Assembly: GCA_000227525.2 (NCBI GenBank)
Contig: AGIG01000028.1
Location: forward strand, 186,001 to 250,000
Length of the DNA stretch: 64,000 bases
Direction: 5' to 3'
Origin: a gamma proteobacterium HIMB30
Lineage (GTDB): Bacteria > Pseudomonadota > Gammaproteobacteria > Pseudomonadales > Litorivicinaceae
The position numbers and the translations under genes were made by a program. The notes beneath the pieces were generated by a model. That model was not told the origin of the DNA, did no database searches, and saw only the letters and a list, made by a program, of their open reading frames with translations. Of the stretch, positions 43,008 to 52,666 are shown one piece after another (position 1 is the stretch's first letter; every line of letters starts with the position of its first letter).

Positions 43008-43766
43008 TTGCGCCGTCTAGCCATCCTTTTCTTTTGCACAATCGCAAGCTCGATTGCGCAGGCAGACCGCGTCATGGTGTTTGCGGCCGCGAGCCTCAAA
43101 AATGCATTGGATGAGATTGCCGCATCGTTTGAACAAACCGAGCCACACTCGGTTGTGTTTAATTTTGCCGGATCCTCACAACTGGCTCGTCAAGTCATCG
43201 CTGACGCTCCTGCTGACGTCTTAATCACAGCCAACACCCTGTGGATGGATGAAGTTGAAAAAGCACGATCAATCCAACCGGATAGCCGATTTGACGTAAC
43301 GAGTAACCAACTCGTGATTGCCTCAAATCAAAAACAGACCATTCAACTCAATCCCGAGAATCTTCATAACTCACTCTCAGGAAAACGGGTTGCCATGGCT
43401 TTGGTCGATGCAGTGCCCGCAGGAATGTACGCCAAACAGGCACTCAGTCATTTTGGTGTCTGGGATGCTATCAAAGCATCGGTCGTACAAGCTGACAACG
43501 TTCGATCAGCACTTCGATTTGTCGCTCTTCAAGAAACACCTTTGGCCATCGTGTACCACAGTGATGTGATCTCCGAGAACAACATCTATGTCGCTGCGAT
43601 TTTTCCGGAGGAGTCGCATACAACAATTCTTTATCCAGCCGCTCTCACAATGCATGGGGTCCAATCAGATGGGGCGATTCGTTTCCATCAGTATCTGCAA
43701 ACAAGTGATGCGCAACAGATACTGAGTCGACATGGTTTTCGACCACTGATCGGGAAGCAACGATGA
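43008..43766 (+). CDS. modA: Molybdate-binding periplasmic protein ModA
   Basis: A 252-residue exported protein (signal peptide to about IAQA) with ModA binding loops FAAASLKNALDEI, NFAGSSQLARQ and ADVLITANT. The start is TTG at 43008, with GAGGG 6 nt upstream that is part of the inverted repeat. It overlaps modB by 4 nt. Confidence 0.94.
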   Translation: MRRLAILFFCTIASSIAQADRVMVFAAASLKNALDEIAASFEQTEPHSVVFNFAGSSQLARQVIADAPADVLITANTLWMDEVEKARSIQPDSRFDVTSNQLVIASNQKQTIQLNPENLHNSLSGKRVAMALVDAVPAGMYAKQALSHFGVWDAIKASVVQADNVRSALRFVALQETPLAIVYHSDVISENNIYVAAIFPEESHTTILYPAALTMHGVQSDGAIRFHQYLQTSDAQQILSRHGFRPLIGKQR

Positions 43767-44458
43767 CAGACTGGCTTTCACCACCTGAAATTGAAGCCAT
43801 TCTTCTTTCACTCAAAGTGGCTTTTTGGGCCACGCTCATCAGTTTGCCATTCGGTATTGCTGTTGGATTCATCTTGGCACGGTTCGAATTTCCCGGAAAA
43901 CAGGTTGTAAATGGGCTGGTTCACCTTCCGCTGATACTTCCTCCCGTTGTCACGGGCTTCATTCTTCTGAAACTTTTCGGGACTCAGGGACCGATCGGAA
44001 GTGTTCTGAAAGAGTTAGGGATCGTGATTGCGTTCTCTTGGACAGGGGCCGCATTGGCAGCAGCGATCATGGCATTTCCGCTGATGGTACGCGCCATCCG
44101 GTTATCTTTCGAAACCATCGATTCCCGTCTTGAGGATGCGGCGCGAAGCCTCGGGGGTCATCGATGGCATGTGTTTTGTGTCGTCAGCCTCCCGCTGGCT
44201 CTCCCTGGTGTTGTCACTGGAGCGATTCTCGCTTTTGCCAAAGCAATTGGTGAATTTGGTGCCACCATCACCTTTGTTTCCAATATCCCAGGTGAGACTC
44301 GCACACTACCGTCTGCTGTGTATTCGTTCATGCAAGTACCCGGTGGTGAGGAATCAGCATATCGGCTTGTCATTTTGGCTGTCCTTGTCTCAATGACTGC
44401 TTTGATTCTCTCTGAATGGCTCGCTAAGCGTGTCAAAACTGTTGTGGAAGGAACATGA
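43763..44458 (+). CDS. modB: Molybdate ABC transporter permease ModB
   Basis: A 231-residue five-helix permease with the motif LPLILPPVVTGFILL and the coupling EAA-like segment AKAIGEFGATITFVSNIPGETRTLP, both characteristic of ModB. It overlaps modA and modC by 4 nt each. Confidence 0.95.
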   Translation: MTDWLSPPEIEAILLSLKVAFWATLISLPFGIAVGFILARFEFPGKQVVNGLVHLPLILPPVVTGFILLKLFGTQGPIGSVLKELGIVIAFSWTGAALAAAIMAFPLMVRAIRLSFETIDSRLEDAARSLGGHRWHVFCVVSLPLALPGVVTGAILAFAKAIGEFGATITFVSNIPGETRTLPSAVYSFMQVPGGEESAYRLVILAVLVSMTALILSEWLAKRVKTVVEGT

Positions 44459-45099
44459 CATTATCTGTTGATTTTCAAGTGTCACTGCCGACTTTCGATC
44501 TGGTTGTCGCATTTGATGCGCCATCAGGAATTACAGCCATTTCTGGTCATTCAGGTGCAGGAAAAACAACCTTGATCAATGCGCTTGCCGGGTTACTGAC
44601 GCCGAATCGCGGGCATATTGAAACGGATGGTCGGGTATTGTTCTCAAGCGAACTCGAAATCAACTTAACGCCTGAGAGCCGACAGATTGGCTACATCTTT
44701 CAAGATGCGCGACTGTTTCCACACCTCACGGTGATACAAAATCTGAAATGTGGACGGTGGTTTCGTCGACTCCCGGCGAACCCATCGATCATCGAGGACA
44801 TCGTCACGTTATTGGGTATCGAACAACTGCTGTCTAGACGGCCTTCGCAACTGTCTGGAGGCGAGAAACAACGGGTTGCTATCGGTCGTGCACTATTATC
44901 AGAACCTGAAGTCATTTTGGCCGATGAGCCGTTATCCTCCTTGGACACCAACAGAAAGGCAGAAATACTTCCCTACTTCGAGATGCTCAGAGATCAATTG
45001 AATATCCCAATCGTTTATGTTTCTCATGACGCTGATGAAGTCGCTCGGTTGGCGACAACCCACCTACGACTCGATCACGGAAAGATCATAGCGCCCTAG
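44455..45099 (+). CDS. modC: Molybdate ABC transporter ATPase ModC, lacking the TOBE domain
   Basis: A 214-residue ABC ATPase with Walker A GHSGAGKTT (residues 31-39), signature LSGGEKQR and Walker B VILADEPLSS. Typical ModC proteins are about 350 residues with a C-terminal molybdate-sensing TOBE domain; here the protein ends soon after the switch region (YVSHDADEV), so this feedback domain is absent. The gene ends 12 nt before a convergent gene. Confidence 0.93.
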   Translation: MTLSVDFQVSLPTFDLVVAFDAPSGITAISGHSGAGKTTLINALAGLLTPNRGHIETDGRVLFSSELEINLTPESRQIGYIFQDARLFPHLTVIQNLKCGRWFRRLPANPSIIEDIVTLLGIEQLLSRRPSQLSGGEKQRVAIGRALLSEPEVILADEPLSSLDTNRKAEILPYFEMLRDQLNIPIVYVSHDADEVARLATTHLRLDHGKIIAP

Positions 45100-45111
45100 C
45101 GACTAATTTGC

Positions 45112-45996
45112 TCAAGGGTCTGATTGAGGAGTCGGCATATACATGACATAACGGTTGGCCATGTACTGCGTTTGCAATGTTTGATTCCGCTCGATGCGAA
45201 TTAATAAGAACAATAGGGCGCTTAACGAAAACATCACAAGGCAAACCAGCGTCAGTACCGCATTTCGTTGCATCTGTTGATCAGAGATCGCAAGAGCAAG
45301 CTGGTAATCAGCCATTGCCGACGCTTGCTGATCTGATCCGCGGGCCATTGACAGCGCACGATCAGACACTTGTTCGGCAAACCACTGCACATGCAATAGT
45401 GGGTATTCGATTAAGAAACGATCAACACGCTCACGTGCTTGACCAGCGACCGCCGCGTTGGTCGGGAAAAATGCCGGTTTCAACGAAGCTTCCATCACGT
45501 GATCAAAAAACAATGTTGCAAACGACAGGTCAGGAATACCCGGCTGCAGACTCAGCCGTTGATGGGTGTGCGCAATAAGCCGAGCAACTTTCTCACGACG
45601 GTCCTCATCTTTTGCGACACCCCGAGACGCGAGTAATGACTCGAGAAGCGCCGACCCTGATTGAATCGCTTTTCGTTCTTTGTCAGTTAAATCGACTTTA
45701 GCGAGATCGACCGGAATGACCACTTGAGGCCAAAGAATTTGACCTTGTAACAGACGATCCGAAAATTGCTCGAATTCGGTGATTTGAGGCGCGTTAAATC
45801 CGGTATTTGCTGTGTGGGTAGGAATGGTGGGAGCGTCAGAGACGACCACCAGGGCAGAGAAGTATGCCGTCCCTGTCAATCCGAGGATTGCAAGTAATGC
45901 GAAACAGACAAGGAAAAATCCACGAAAGAAATCCGCGAACCGATGAAATAATGCATCAGGCGAGATCAGTTTCTTGATGACGGAATCACGTGCCAT
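45112..45996 (-). CDS. Two-helix membrane protein downstream of bactofilin
   Basis: A 294-residue protein not recognised by family. A cytoplasmic N-terminus is followed by a helix near residues 25-50, a periplasmic helical region of about 180 residues (PPL-rich and Ala/Gln-rich) and a second helix near 245-267 with a short cytoplasmic tail. It lies 10 nt after the bactofilin gene, so it belongs to a peptidase-bactofilin-membrane protein operon and may act in envelope shape or positioning. Confidence 0.7.
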   Translation of the reverse strand: MARDSVIKKLISPDALFHRFADFFRGFFLVCFALLAILGLTGTAYFSALVVVSDAPTIPTHTANTGFNAPQITEFEQFSDRLLQGQILWPQVVIPVDLAKVDLTDKERKAIQSGSALLESLLASRGVAKDEDRREKVARLIAHTHQRLSLQPGIPDLSFATLFFDHVMEASLKPAFFPTNAAVAGQARERVDRFLIEYPLLHVQWFAEQVSDRALSMARGSDQQASAMADYQLALAISDQQMQRNAVLTLVCLVMFSLSALLFLLIRIERNQTLQTQYMANRYVMYMPTPQSDP

Positions 45997-46005
45997 CTTG
46001 AACCA

Positions 46006-46467
46006 CTAGGTTGAAGAGGTTGCTTTCGCGCGTGATGCTGGTTTTTGTGTGGCTGTCGCTTCCATTGCAGCATCACCGAATGCCAGTGCACCTTCAGTCT
46101 TGGCTGCCGGCTTCTTACCACTTAGTGCGGTGATATCCAATTCAGACTCCGAGAACTGACAATTACCATTCATGCGAGCGCCACGAGCGACCGATAACGA
46201 TTGATAATGGATGTCACCCTCGATAATTGCTGTCTCTTCGAGAATCAATTCACAGGCTGTGATCGAACCACTGACTCGACCAGAGATTTTCACCTCACGC
46301 CCAAATACGCGTCCCTTGACGACACCCGAGCTTCCAATCGTCAGATGGCCAGTCTGCACATCTCCTTCGACCGTGCCATCCACATGGATATTGCCTTCAG
46401 AAACCAAATTTCCTGAAACGACAAGGTTTGGCGCGAGAACAGCAAAAGTATCATTGGGTGACTTCAT
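46006..46467 (-). CDS. Bactofilin, polymer-forming cytoskeletal protein
   Basis: A 153-residue bactofilin with the beta-helical core GNIHVDGTVEGDVQTGHLTIG, GVVKGRVFGREVKISGRVSGS, and short disordered ends. It polymerises without nucleotide and often recruits cell-wall enzymes. The ATG at 46467 has GGAG 7 nt upstream. The M23 peptidase gene directly before it is a common partner. Confidence 0.93.
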   Translation of the reverse strand: MKSPNDTFAVLAPNLVVSGNLVSEGNIHVDGTVEGDVQTGHLTIGSSGVVKGRVFGREVKISGRVSGSITACELILEETAIIEGDIHYQSLSVARGARMNGNCQFSESELDITALSGKKPAAKTEGALAFGDAAMEATATQKPASRAKATSST

Positions 46468-46483
46468 TGCTTGACTCCTGTTA

Positions 46484-47764
46484 TCACTTCGCGTCTGCGA
46501 CGGTGAGTTCTTGTTCTTTGAAAACATAACGTCCTGCTTCGATAAATTGATAGGGATCGACTGGTTTGCCTTGCACACGCACTTCATAGTGAACATGTGG
46601 GCCTGTGGAACGACCGGTGCTACCCACCTCGCCAAGAATGTCGCGGTGATCTAACGAATCGCCTTTCTTCACATGAATCTTCTTCAAATGCCCATAAGCC
46701 GTTTCGATGCCACATCCGTGATCTATAAGAACAAATCGACCATACCCACCCTTACGACCAGCAAAGGTGACAACGCCAGGTGCGGTTGCTCGAACTCGCG
46801 TTCCGGGCCATGCTCCCAAATCAACACCTTCATGCCAATCTGGTTTTTTCGTAAATGGATCTTTACGGTTTCCGAATTTACTGGTGAGGTTGTAATAGTC
46901 GACTGGCGGAGAGAGCGGTGCGCATGCCAGTAATGATTGCAGTGCTTGCAGATCTTGGCTCAATATCATCAAACGGTCTGATCGATCCTGAAATTTTTCA
47001 AAAATATGTTCGCCCCCACTCGCCTCTCGTAGTGGACCACCGGTTCCGAAAGACGGTGAAAAACCAGCAAATTCAGGATCCGATAACGGCGTTCCATCAA
47101 TGGTCGCGAACCCTTTGGACAAAGTTTGCGTCATCGTGTCGTGCAAAACTTCCATGGCTTCTGTTTGCGTTTCGTAGGCATTTGCCAGATCTGCTGCGAC
47201 ATTACTCAACCATGAGCCAACAGCATCGAGTGACTCCGGCGCCTGCCGGCCTGAAATTTCAGCGACTGAATCCGACATATCCAGAACCAGCTGCGTCAAA
47301 TCTGCGTTCGTTTGTTCAACCTCACGGATCCGTGTATCCAATTGGCTTTGAAACCACGGAATGAAGGCGATGATGGTCTCTGGCGACGACTGCTCCAGAA
47401 CAACATCTGACGCATTCCGAATCGCATTAAATCGCGAGGCCCATTCCTCATTTTTACGAATCTCTGCGTTATAGGCTTGACGCAATTCATACGCATTTTT
47501 TTGATCGGTTTCGAGTTGCGCGATAAATGCTTGATTCTCAGCAACTGTCATGGCGAGTTCTGACTCGACTGCCAAACGCGCATCGTAATTCCAGGAAAAT
47601 CCGATTGATGCAACGGTCGACCAGATAACAACAAGCGCCGCCACACCGATCACCGACAGCTGATGCCACGTCTTTAGCACGAAATAACGCGTATCAGACC
47701 CTGACCGAATGACCAGTGACCGTTCTGGGAATCGCGCAATCATTGTTCGGATAGCTGTTAGCAT
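46484..47764 (-). CDS. M23 family (LytM) metallopeptidase with membrane anchor
   Basis: A 426-residue protein: cytoplasmic N-terminus, one helix near residues 37-57, a coiled-coil region (about 70-150), a linker, and a C-terminal LytM domain with zinc ligands H and D in WHEGVDLG and HxH in GPHVHYEV. All ligands are present, so it should be an active peptidoglycan endopeptidase. I use the ATG at 47764; GTG at 47773 is an alternative. It is paired with bactofilin. Confidence 0.93.
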   Translation of the reverse strand: MLTAIRTMIARFPERSLVIRSGSDTRYFVLKTWHQLSVIGVAALVVIWSTVASIGFSWNYDARLAVESELAMTVAENQAFIAQLETDQKNAYELRQAYNAEIRKNEEWASRFNAIRNASDVVLEQSSPETIIAFIPWFQSQLDTRIREVEQTNADLTQLVLDMSDSVAEISGRQAPESLDAVGSWLSNVAADLANAYETQTEAMEVLHDTMTQTLSKGFATIDGTPLSDPEFAGFSPSFGTGGPLREASGGEHIFEKFQDRSDRLMILSQDLQALQSLLACAPLSPPVDYYNLTSKFGNRKDPFTKKPDWHEGVDLGAWPGTRVRATAPGVVTFAGRKGGYGRFVLIDHGCGIETAYGHLKKIHVKKGDSLDHRDILGEVGSTGRSTGPHVHYEVRVQGKPVDPYQFIEAGRYVFKEQELTVADAK

Positions 47765-48050
47765 AAGATCCACTTATTATCAGTCTTACCAAATTGGGGC
47801 AGAGCGAATCGTGGTCTTTGCATCCAACTCGGCCGATCATTGTTGGCTAGATTGCACATCGTTTCAACCATAATATGGGCTAATACCATGATTGCAGAGC
47901 ACCAATTGTTGCGAAACACAGACCCGCACATGGATCGATATCCATCTAGCGACTCGTTTACGTTCAGCAATGCCAACAACACTGATTTCATGTTAAAAAT
48001 ATCGACAATTGATCCGATAACTTAAACCATTGAACGTGTTTGAGGTCTCA

Positions 48051-48404
48051 ATGAAACGAACGACTCGCGTGCTCATTTTTCTGATCACCACAAGCTTTGG
48101 TACGCATGCATCGGCGTACTCAGGCGAACTCTGGTTGTCGCAAGCAAACCAGGCATTCGGGACACCTGCGAGCATGCTCGCACATGGCTTTCTCGCAGGA
48201 GTTGTGCACAGCTGGAACAATCGCCGTGAGCAAAACTCGCAAACTTTGTGCTTCGACGCGCCAGCAGATCAAATGCAAATTCGAAATTTAATGGAAATCG
48301 TTAAAGACTATATCAGTGATCGAGATCCTGACCTTGCAGCCCCCGCTCAAGGCGTCATTCGAGTTGCAATGATGGGTCGTTTTCCGTGTCGGAATGAGAA
48401 TTAA
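48051..48404 (+). CDS. Small exported Rap1a/Tai-like protein
   Basis: A 117-residue protein with signal peptide (to about ASAYS) and a mature domain ending in a cysteine (RFPC). Its pattern GFLAGVVHSW and LCFDAPADQMQIRNLMEIVKDYI resembles the protein encoded at 10401-10766. GAGG lies 5 nt before the ATG. It is alone on its strand and overlaps the convergent neighbour by 4 nt. Confidence 0.7.
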   Translation: MKRTTRVLIFLITTSFGTHASAYSGELWLSQANQAFGTPASMLAHGFLAGVVHSWNNRREQNSQTLCFDAPADQMQIRNLMEIVKDYISDRDPDLAAPAQGVIRVAMMGRFPCRNEN

Positions 48405-49231
48405 AGCTGTTTCTCAGACAGAATCAGTTCGCGACGGTGATCCTGATACGCGCGCATAATCGATGGATCCACTTTTTGGCATTGTAAAACATCCCCTGAC
48501 GACAACTGCATCGACAGATTTTCGCGATCCAACATCCCCAGTTCCACTCCAAACCGATCAACGAATCGGTATGTTTCAACCGTTGTCTCCGTCGCTGTAG
48601 CGATTGGATAAGTGATTGCTTCTTTTGCATCAAAGCGCCATAACGATAACTCCATATTCGGATGCGCGACTTGCATCACATATTGATGCTCAGGTGGACC
48701 AAGAAGCTCTGTTGGCGCCTGATTTGGTGCGCACTCCAAACCAGCATAATCATCGAGCTTCCCCGTCGCATCCAACAGGTGTGTCCACACATCGGTCGGG
48801 TTGTTCACACGCATCACAAAATTCATCGCGTGCGAGCTGTTAATCACATCGTCGGGGTGAAGGCTCAAAACAAACGCCTGTAATGCAGACTGAGTATCTG
48901 GAGAATAAAACCCTTCAGCCCTCAGTTTTGAACTCATTTGCGACGGCTCACCGCCAACGCGAAGAACCTCTCGAGCCTGCCTGAGTTGCCGAGCAAATAC
49001 ATCGGGCTTCTCTAAAGCGATTTGAGTCAGATATTGCTGTTCCGATGGCGTTTCAATCGCGATCAGTTTCGCGATCTTAGCCTGCCTGTCTGCGTCCGAA
49101 ACAAAAGTCACGTCCGAGCGATACAGCCCTTCGGCCATTGCCGAAGTCGCTAGAACCGCACAGGTCACTAAACAAAATAATGGAGCGTTCATAGCACCGA
49201 CTCTACCGAGCTTTCGCTCAATTGACATCAT
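48401..49231 (-). CDS. Exported protein of unknown function
   Basis: A protein of up to 276 residues, not recognised. A signal peptide is present if the start is the ATG at 49192 (MNAPLFCLVTCAVLATSAMA); starting at 49231 adds 13 residues. Rich in helices, with a segment on FVSDADRQAKIAKLIAIETP and a later beta-rich part. It follows PPK2 with a one-base overlap (TAATG), so it belongs to the FbpABC-PPK2 transcript. Confidence 0.65.
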   Translation of the reverse strand: MMSIERKLGRVGAMNAPLFCLVTCAVLATSAMAEGLYRSDVTFVSDADRQAKIAKLIAIETPSEQQYLTQIALEKPDVFARQLRQAREVLRVGGEPSQMSSKLRAEGFYSPDTQSALQAFVLSLHPDDVINSSHAMNFVMRVNNPTDVWTHLLDATGKLDDYAGLECAPNQAPTELLGPPEHQYVMQVAHPNMELSLWRFDAKEAITYPIATATETTVETYRFVDRFGVELGMLDRENLSMQLSSGDVLQCQKVDPSIMRAYQDHRRELILSEKQL

Positions 49232-49974
49232 TATTTCGATAACTCTCCCAATCGTTCAATCACACCTAAATTGTATGCGAACGTTCTTGGCGTGAGGTTG
49301 GCTTCCAAGGAATCACTGACCGCGCGTAGCGCAGCCAAACGTCCCGGCTTCTTTCGATTGGTATCAATCCGATGCCACGGACTGACTGCACATCGTGAAA
49401 CCATGGCATCAAAAGCAAGTTCGTAATCGGCTCGATGAGCGAAGCTTTCGATGTCACTGACCGTGAGCTTCCACCGTTTTTGAGGCTCCGCAGCACGACG
49501 TAACAATCGCGTGCGATGAGTCTCGGCATCAGTTTCTAGAGACAGCTTGATCAGCGTGATCTGGTTATCCTGGAGCATTTTCTCAAAGGCATTAATTTCA
49601 GAAATACTCGATTCATACTCACCATCTGGCAATCCGTGCTCAACCCGCTCAACAAGGAGACGCCCGTACCAAGACCGGTCAAAAATTGCGATCTGGCCAG
49701 GTGCAGGAAGTCGATTCCAGAAACGCCACAGAAATGGATGACCTGCCTCTTTCTTGCTCGGTGGACCAATCGGATAAACTGCGAATCCACGAGGATCCCA
49801 GGCATACGACAATTCTTGGATCACACCACCCTTACCAGCTGCATCGTAACCTTCGAGTACGATAATGGCTTGACTGTTTTGACGAAAGATTGCGATTTGC
49901 GCCAGACGTAACCGCTGACGCAGCTCCCGAAGTGTAGCTTGATAGCCAGACGCTGAAAGATCAGCACTGGTCAT
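49231..49974 (-). CDS. ppk2: Polyphosphate kinase 2 family protein
   Basis: A 247-residue PPK2 with Walker A GYDAAGKGG (residues 42-50), YPIGPPSKKE and DRSWYGRLLVERVEG-like Walker B/lid segment at 99-110. PPK2 uses polyphosphate to phosphorylate nucleoside mono- or diphosphates; the class cannot be set from sequence here. Its start overlaps the fbpC stop (ATGA), an unusual place for this gene. Confidence 0.9.
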   Translation of the reverse strand: MTSADLSASGYQATLRELRQRLRLAQIAIFRQNSQAIIVLEGYDAAGKGGVIQELSYAWDPRGFAVYPIGPPSKKEAGHPFLWRFWNRLPAPGQIAIFDRSWYGRLLVERVEHGLPDGEYESSISEINAFEKMLQDNQITLIKLSLETDAETHRTRLLRRAAEPQKRWKLTVSDIESFAHRADYELAFDAMVSRCAVSPWHRIDTNRKKPGRLAALRAVSDSLEANLTPRTFAYNLGVIERLGELSK

Positions 49975-51017
49975 TTCGGGAAAACCACCAAATGCTCAAT
50001 ATCAAGACTGACACCAATCAATTCCCCAATCGTATGGTTGTGATGTGATGGAGCCAAGCAGCCAAGGATGACCCCATTATCCAGCTTCACCTCATACAGG
50101 TGATGAGCACCCCGAAAGTGCTTACCGACGAGCGTCGCCTGATAGCTCGAATCATCATCATGTATAAGATCGTCGGGCCTTAAGAATATTTGCACATCCG
50201 AATTAATGGGATACTCAAGGTCCTCATCATTCGTCAGCAGACCCAGCGGGCTTGAGACCGAACGAGGACCCTCGATCGTCGCATCGATCATTTCCCCAGG
50301 GCCGACAAAATGCGCGACAAATGGATCGGTGGGCTCATGATAAAGATTAAATGGCGTATCAAACTGGCAGATATGTCCGTCGTGCATCACGGCAATGCGG
50401 TCGGCAAAGTCGAATGCTTCGCGTTGATCGTGGGTTACCAACAACGAACAGATTCCATCACTTTTTAGAATCGTTCTCACTTCACTGGCAAGACGACCGC
50501 GAAGTTCCGTATCGAGGCCCGAAAACGGTTCGTCCAGTAGGAGTAACTTTGGCTTGGGTGCCATCGCTCGAGCCAAAGCCACGCGTTGCTGCTGTCCGCC
50601 TGAGAGTTCATGTGGATACCGTTGACCCAACCCGGTCAAACCAATCAAATCAAGTAACTCAGCAATCCGTTTGTACTGGCTCGTTTCTGACCAACCCGTC
50701 AATCCGAAGGCAATGTTGTCTGCAACAGTGAGGTGGGGGAATAGCGCAATATCTTGGAAGACCATACCCACGCCACGCTCCTCGGGTGGGATGCGGTGAC
50801 GTTCGGTGGACAGTAACTCGTTGTCCAGCCAAATTTCGCCCGAGTCGAGCTCTTGAAATCCCGCAATCGCACGCAACAGCGTCGACTTTCCACAACCGCT
50901 TGGGCCCAGTAAGCAACCCAGCTCCTGTGGTTTAAGTCCCAATGTGACATCGTCAACAATTAATCCGTCTTGGTATGACAGGTTAACGTTCCTGATCATT
51001 AAAGCAGCTGTATCCAC
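49971..51017 (-). CDS. fbpC: Iron(III) ABC transporter ATP-binding protein FbpC
   Basis: A 348-residue ATPase with Walker A GPSGCGKST, signature LSGGQQQR and Walker B LLLLDEPFSG, followed by a C-terminal TOBE-like domain of about 110 residues. The start is GTG at 51017 with AGGA upstream, 2 nt after the permease stop; the longer frame would start inside the permease gene. It overlaps ppk2. Confidence 0.9.
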   Translation of the reverse strand: MDTAALMIRNVNLSYQDGLIVDDVTLGLKPQELGCLLGPSGCGKSTLLRAIAGFQELDSGEIWLDNELLSTERHRIPPEERGVGMVFQDIALFPHLTVADNIAFGLTGWSETSQYKRIAELLDLIGLTGLGQRYPHELSGGQQQRVALARAMAPKPKLLLLDEPFSGLDTELRGRLASEVRTILKSDGICSLLVTHDQREAFDFADRIAVMHDGHICQFDTPFNLYHEPTDPFVAHFVGPGEMIDATIEGPRSVSSPLGLLTNDEDLEYPINSDVQIFLRPDDLIHDDDSSYQATLVGKHFRGAHHLYEVKLDNGVILGCLAPSHHNHTIGELIGVSLDIEHLVVFPK

Positions 51018-51019
51018 GT

Positions 51020-52666
51020 TTATTCCTGAGTCACTGATCGGTTTAACCAAATAACAGGGACGAGACCCACCAACACGATCAATATGGATGGGACAGACGC
51101 ATCAACAAGACGCTCATCACCTGCGAGCTCGTAAGCTTTGACCGCGAGCGTGTTGAAATCAAAAGGCCGCAAAATCAATGTCGCCGGCAACTCTTTTAAA
51201 ATATCGACGAAACAAACCAAGATCGCAGTGAACACAGACCCTCGGATCAATGGAACATGTAATTTTGAAATGACGCCAAACTGATTTAATCCCAAAAGTC
51301 GCCCACTTTGATCAATACTCGGGCGGATACGAGATAAGCCGCTTGTGAGATTCCCGGTCGCGACAGTTAAGAATCGCACAAGATATGCAAAAACCAAAGC
51401 CACCAAAGTCCCCGATAGCCATAGCGATGGAGCAACTCCGAAAGGAGCAAGGCCACTCGAGATGAATCGATCGACAGCGCCAAAAGGAATCAACACGCCA
51501 ATCGCGACGACGACGCCGGGTAACGCATAGCCGAGCCCCACGAATGTGGTCGTATGATTGAGCCACTGGGATGGATACAAGCGATTGGCATAACAGATCA
51601 CTAGAGCGACCATCACGATAAAGAGGGATGCAAAGCCCGCCAAAAAGAAACTACTGACAATCAAGCTCCACATCGACTGCATTTCAGCGAAAAACAATGC
51701 CCAGTAACTGAGGATTCCTGTTGGTAATAAAAACCCAAAAAAGACCGGCAGGATACATAAGATTTGAGCGACAGTTTGTCTCCAGCCGGTCAAAACCACA
51801 CTGGTCTGATTCAGCTTCCGGAGTCGGTCTGAGTAATATCGAACCTTACTCCGTGAGGCTTTTTCGAAAACAACGAAAAAGAAAACACAGCCTAAGAGTA
51901 AGGTACTCAATTGAGCAGCACCAACAGGGTCGCCAAATCCGTAATATGTTCGGACAATCCCAGTGGTAAAGGTTTGCACACCAAAAAATTGAACAGTTCC
52001 GAAATCAGCCAAAGTCTCCATGACTGCTAGCAAGGTCCCGGCTGCGATCGCAGGACGAGCCATCGGGATGACAATACGCGTTAATACCCGCCAGCGACCT
52101 TGCCCGAGTGTGTAGGCAGCCTCCATTAGATTGGCCGATTGCTCCATAAATGCGGCACGAGCAAGCAAGTACACATAGGGGTACAACACCAAACTCAACA
52201 TCAAAGCGGCGCCGGGTAATGAGCGGATATTCAACAACGGGCTCATCAGCCAATCAGGTGCACCAGCATCCCTCAAAAAGGTGAGGACTGGGCCACTGAA
52301 GTCGAGCACTCCGGTATAGGTGTAAGCGAGAATGTAGGCCGGATAAGCCATTGGAAGTAATAACAACCACGACAAAATACCCCGCCCTTTGAATCGATAA
52401 AATGAAATGATCCACGCAGCCGGGACACCAAGCATGACGACCCCAATGGCCACTAAGATCGACAGCAATAGAGAGTTGAGGGCGTATCGACCCAATAACG
52501 TATCAAACAGGTGGGACCACGCATCGGACACGCCTGTGATCACAAAACTGACAACCACCAAAATAGGCAATGCCACACAGAGTGCGGCAATGATCGTAGT
52601 TAGAAGCAATCCGTTAGGCCGGTTGAATGCCCAACGGACTGATTGATGATTTGAAGTTATTGCCAA
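51020..52666 (-). CDS. fbpB: Iron(III) ABC transporter permease FbpB (fused double permease)
   Basis: A 548-residue protein with two consecutive permease halves (about twelve helices), each with a coupling motif (METLADFGTVQFFG and FVDILKELPATLIL). This build is typical of FbpB-type ferric transporters. TTG start at 52666 overlapping the binding-protein stop by 10 nt. Confidence 0.92.
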   Translation of the reverse strand: MAITSNHQSVRWAFNRPNGLLLTTIIAALCVALPILVVVSFVITGVSDAWSHLFDTLLGRYALNSLLLSILVAIGVVMLGVPAAWIISFYRFKGRGILSWLLLLPMAYPAYILAYTYTGVLDFSGPVLTFLRDAGAPDWLMSPLLNIRSLPGAALMLSLVLYPYVYLLARAAFMEQSANLMEAAYTLGQGRWRVLTRIVIPMARPAIAAGTLLAVMETLADFGTVQFFGVQTFTTGIVRTYYGFGDPVGAAQLSTLLLGCVFFFVVFEKASRSKVRYYSDRLRKLNQTSVVLTGWRQTVAQILCILPVFFGFLLPTGILSYWALFFAEMQSMWSLIVSSFFLAGFASLFIVMVALVICYANRLYPSQWLNHTTTFVGLGYALPGVVVAIGVLIPFGAVDRFISSGLAPFGVAPSLWLSGTLVALVFAYLVRFLTVATGNLTSGLSRIRPSIDQSGRLLGLNQFGVISKLHVPLIRGSVFTAILVCFVDILKELPATLILRPFDFNTLAVKAYELAGDERLVDASVPSILIVLVGLVPVIWLNRSVTQE

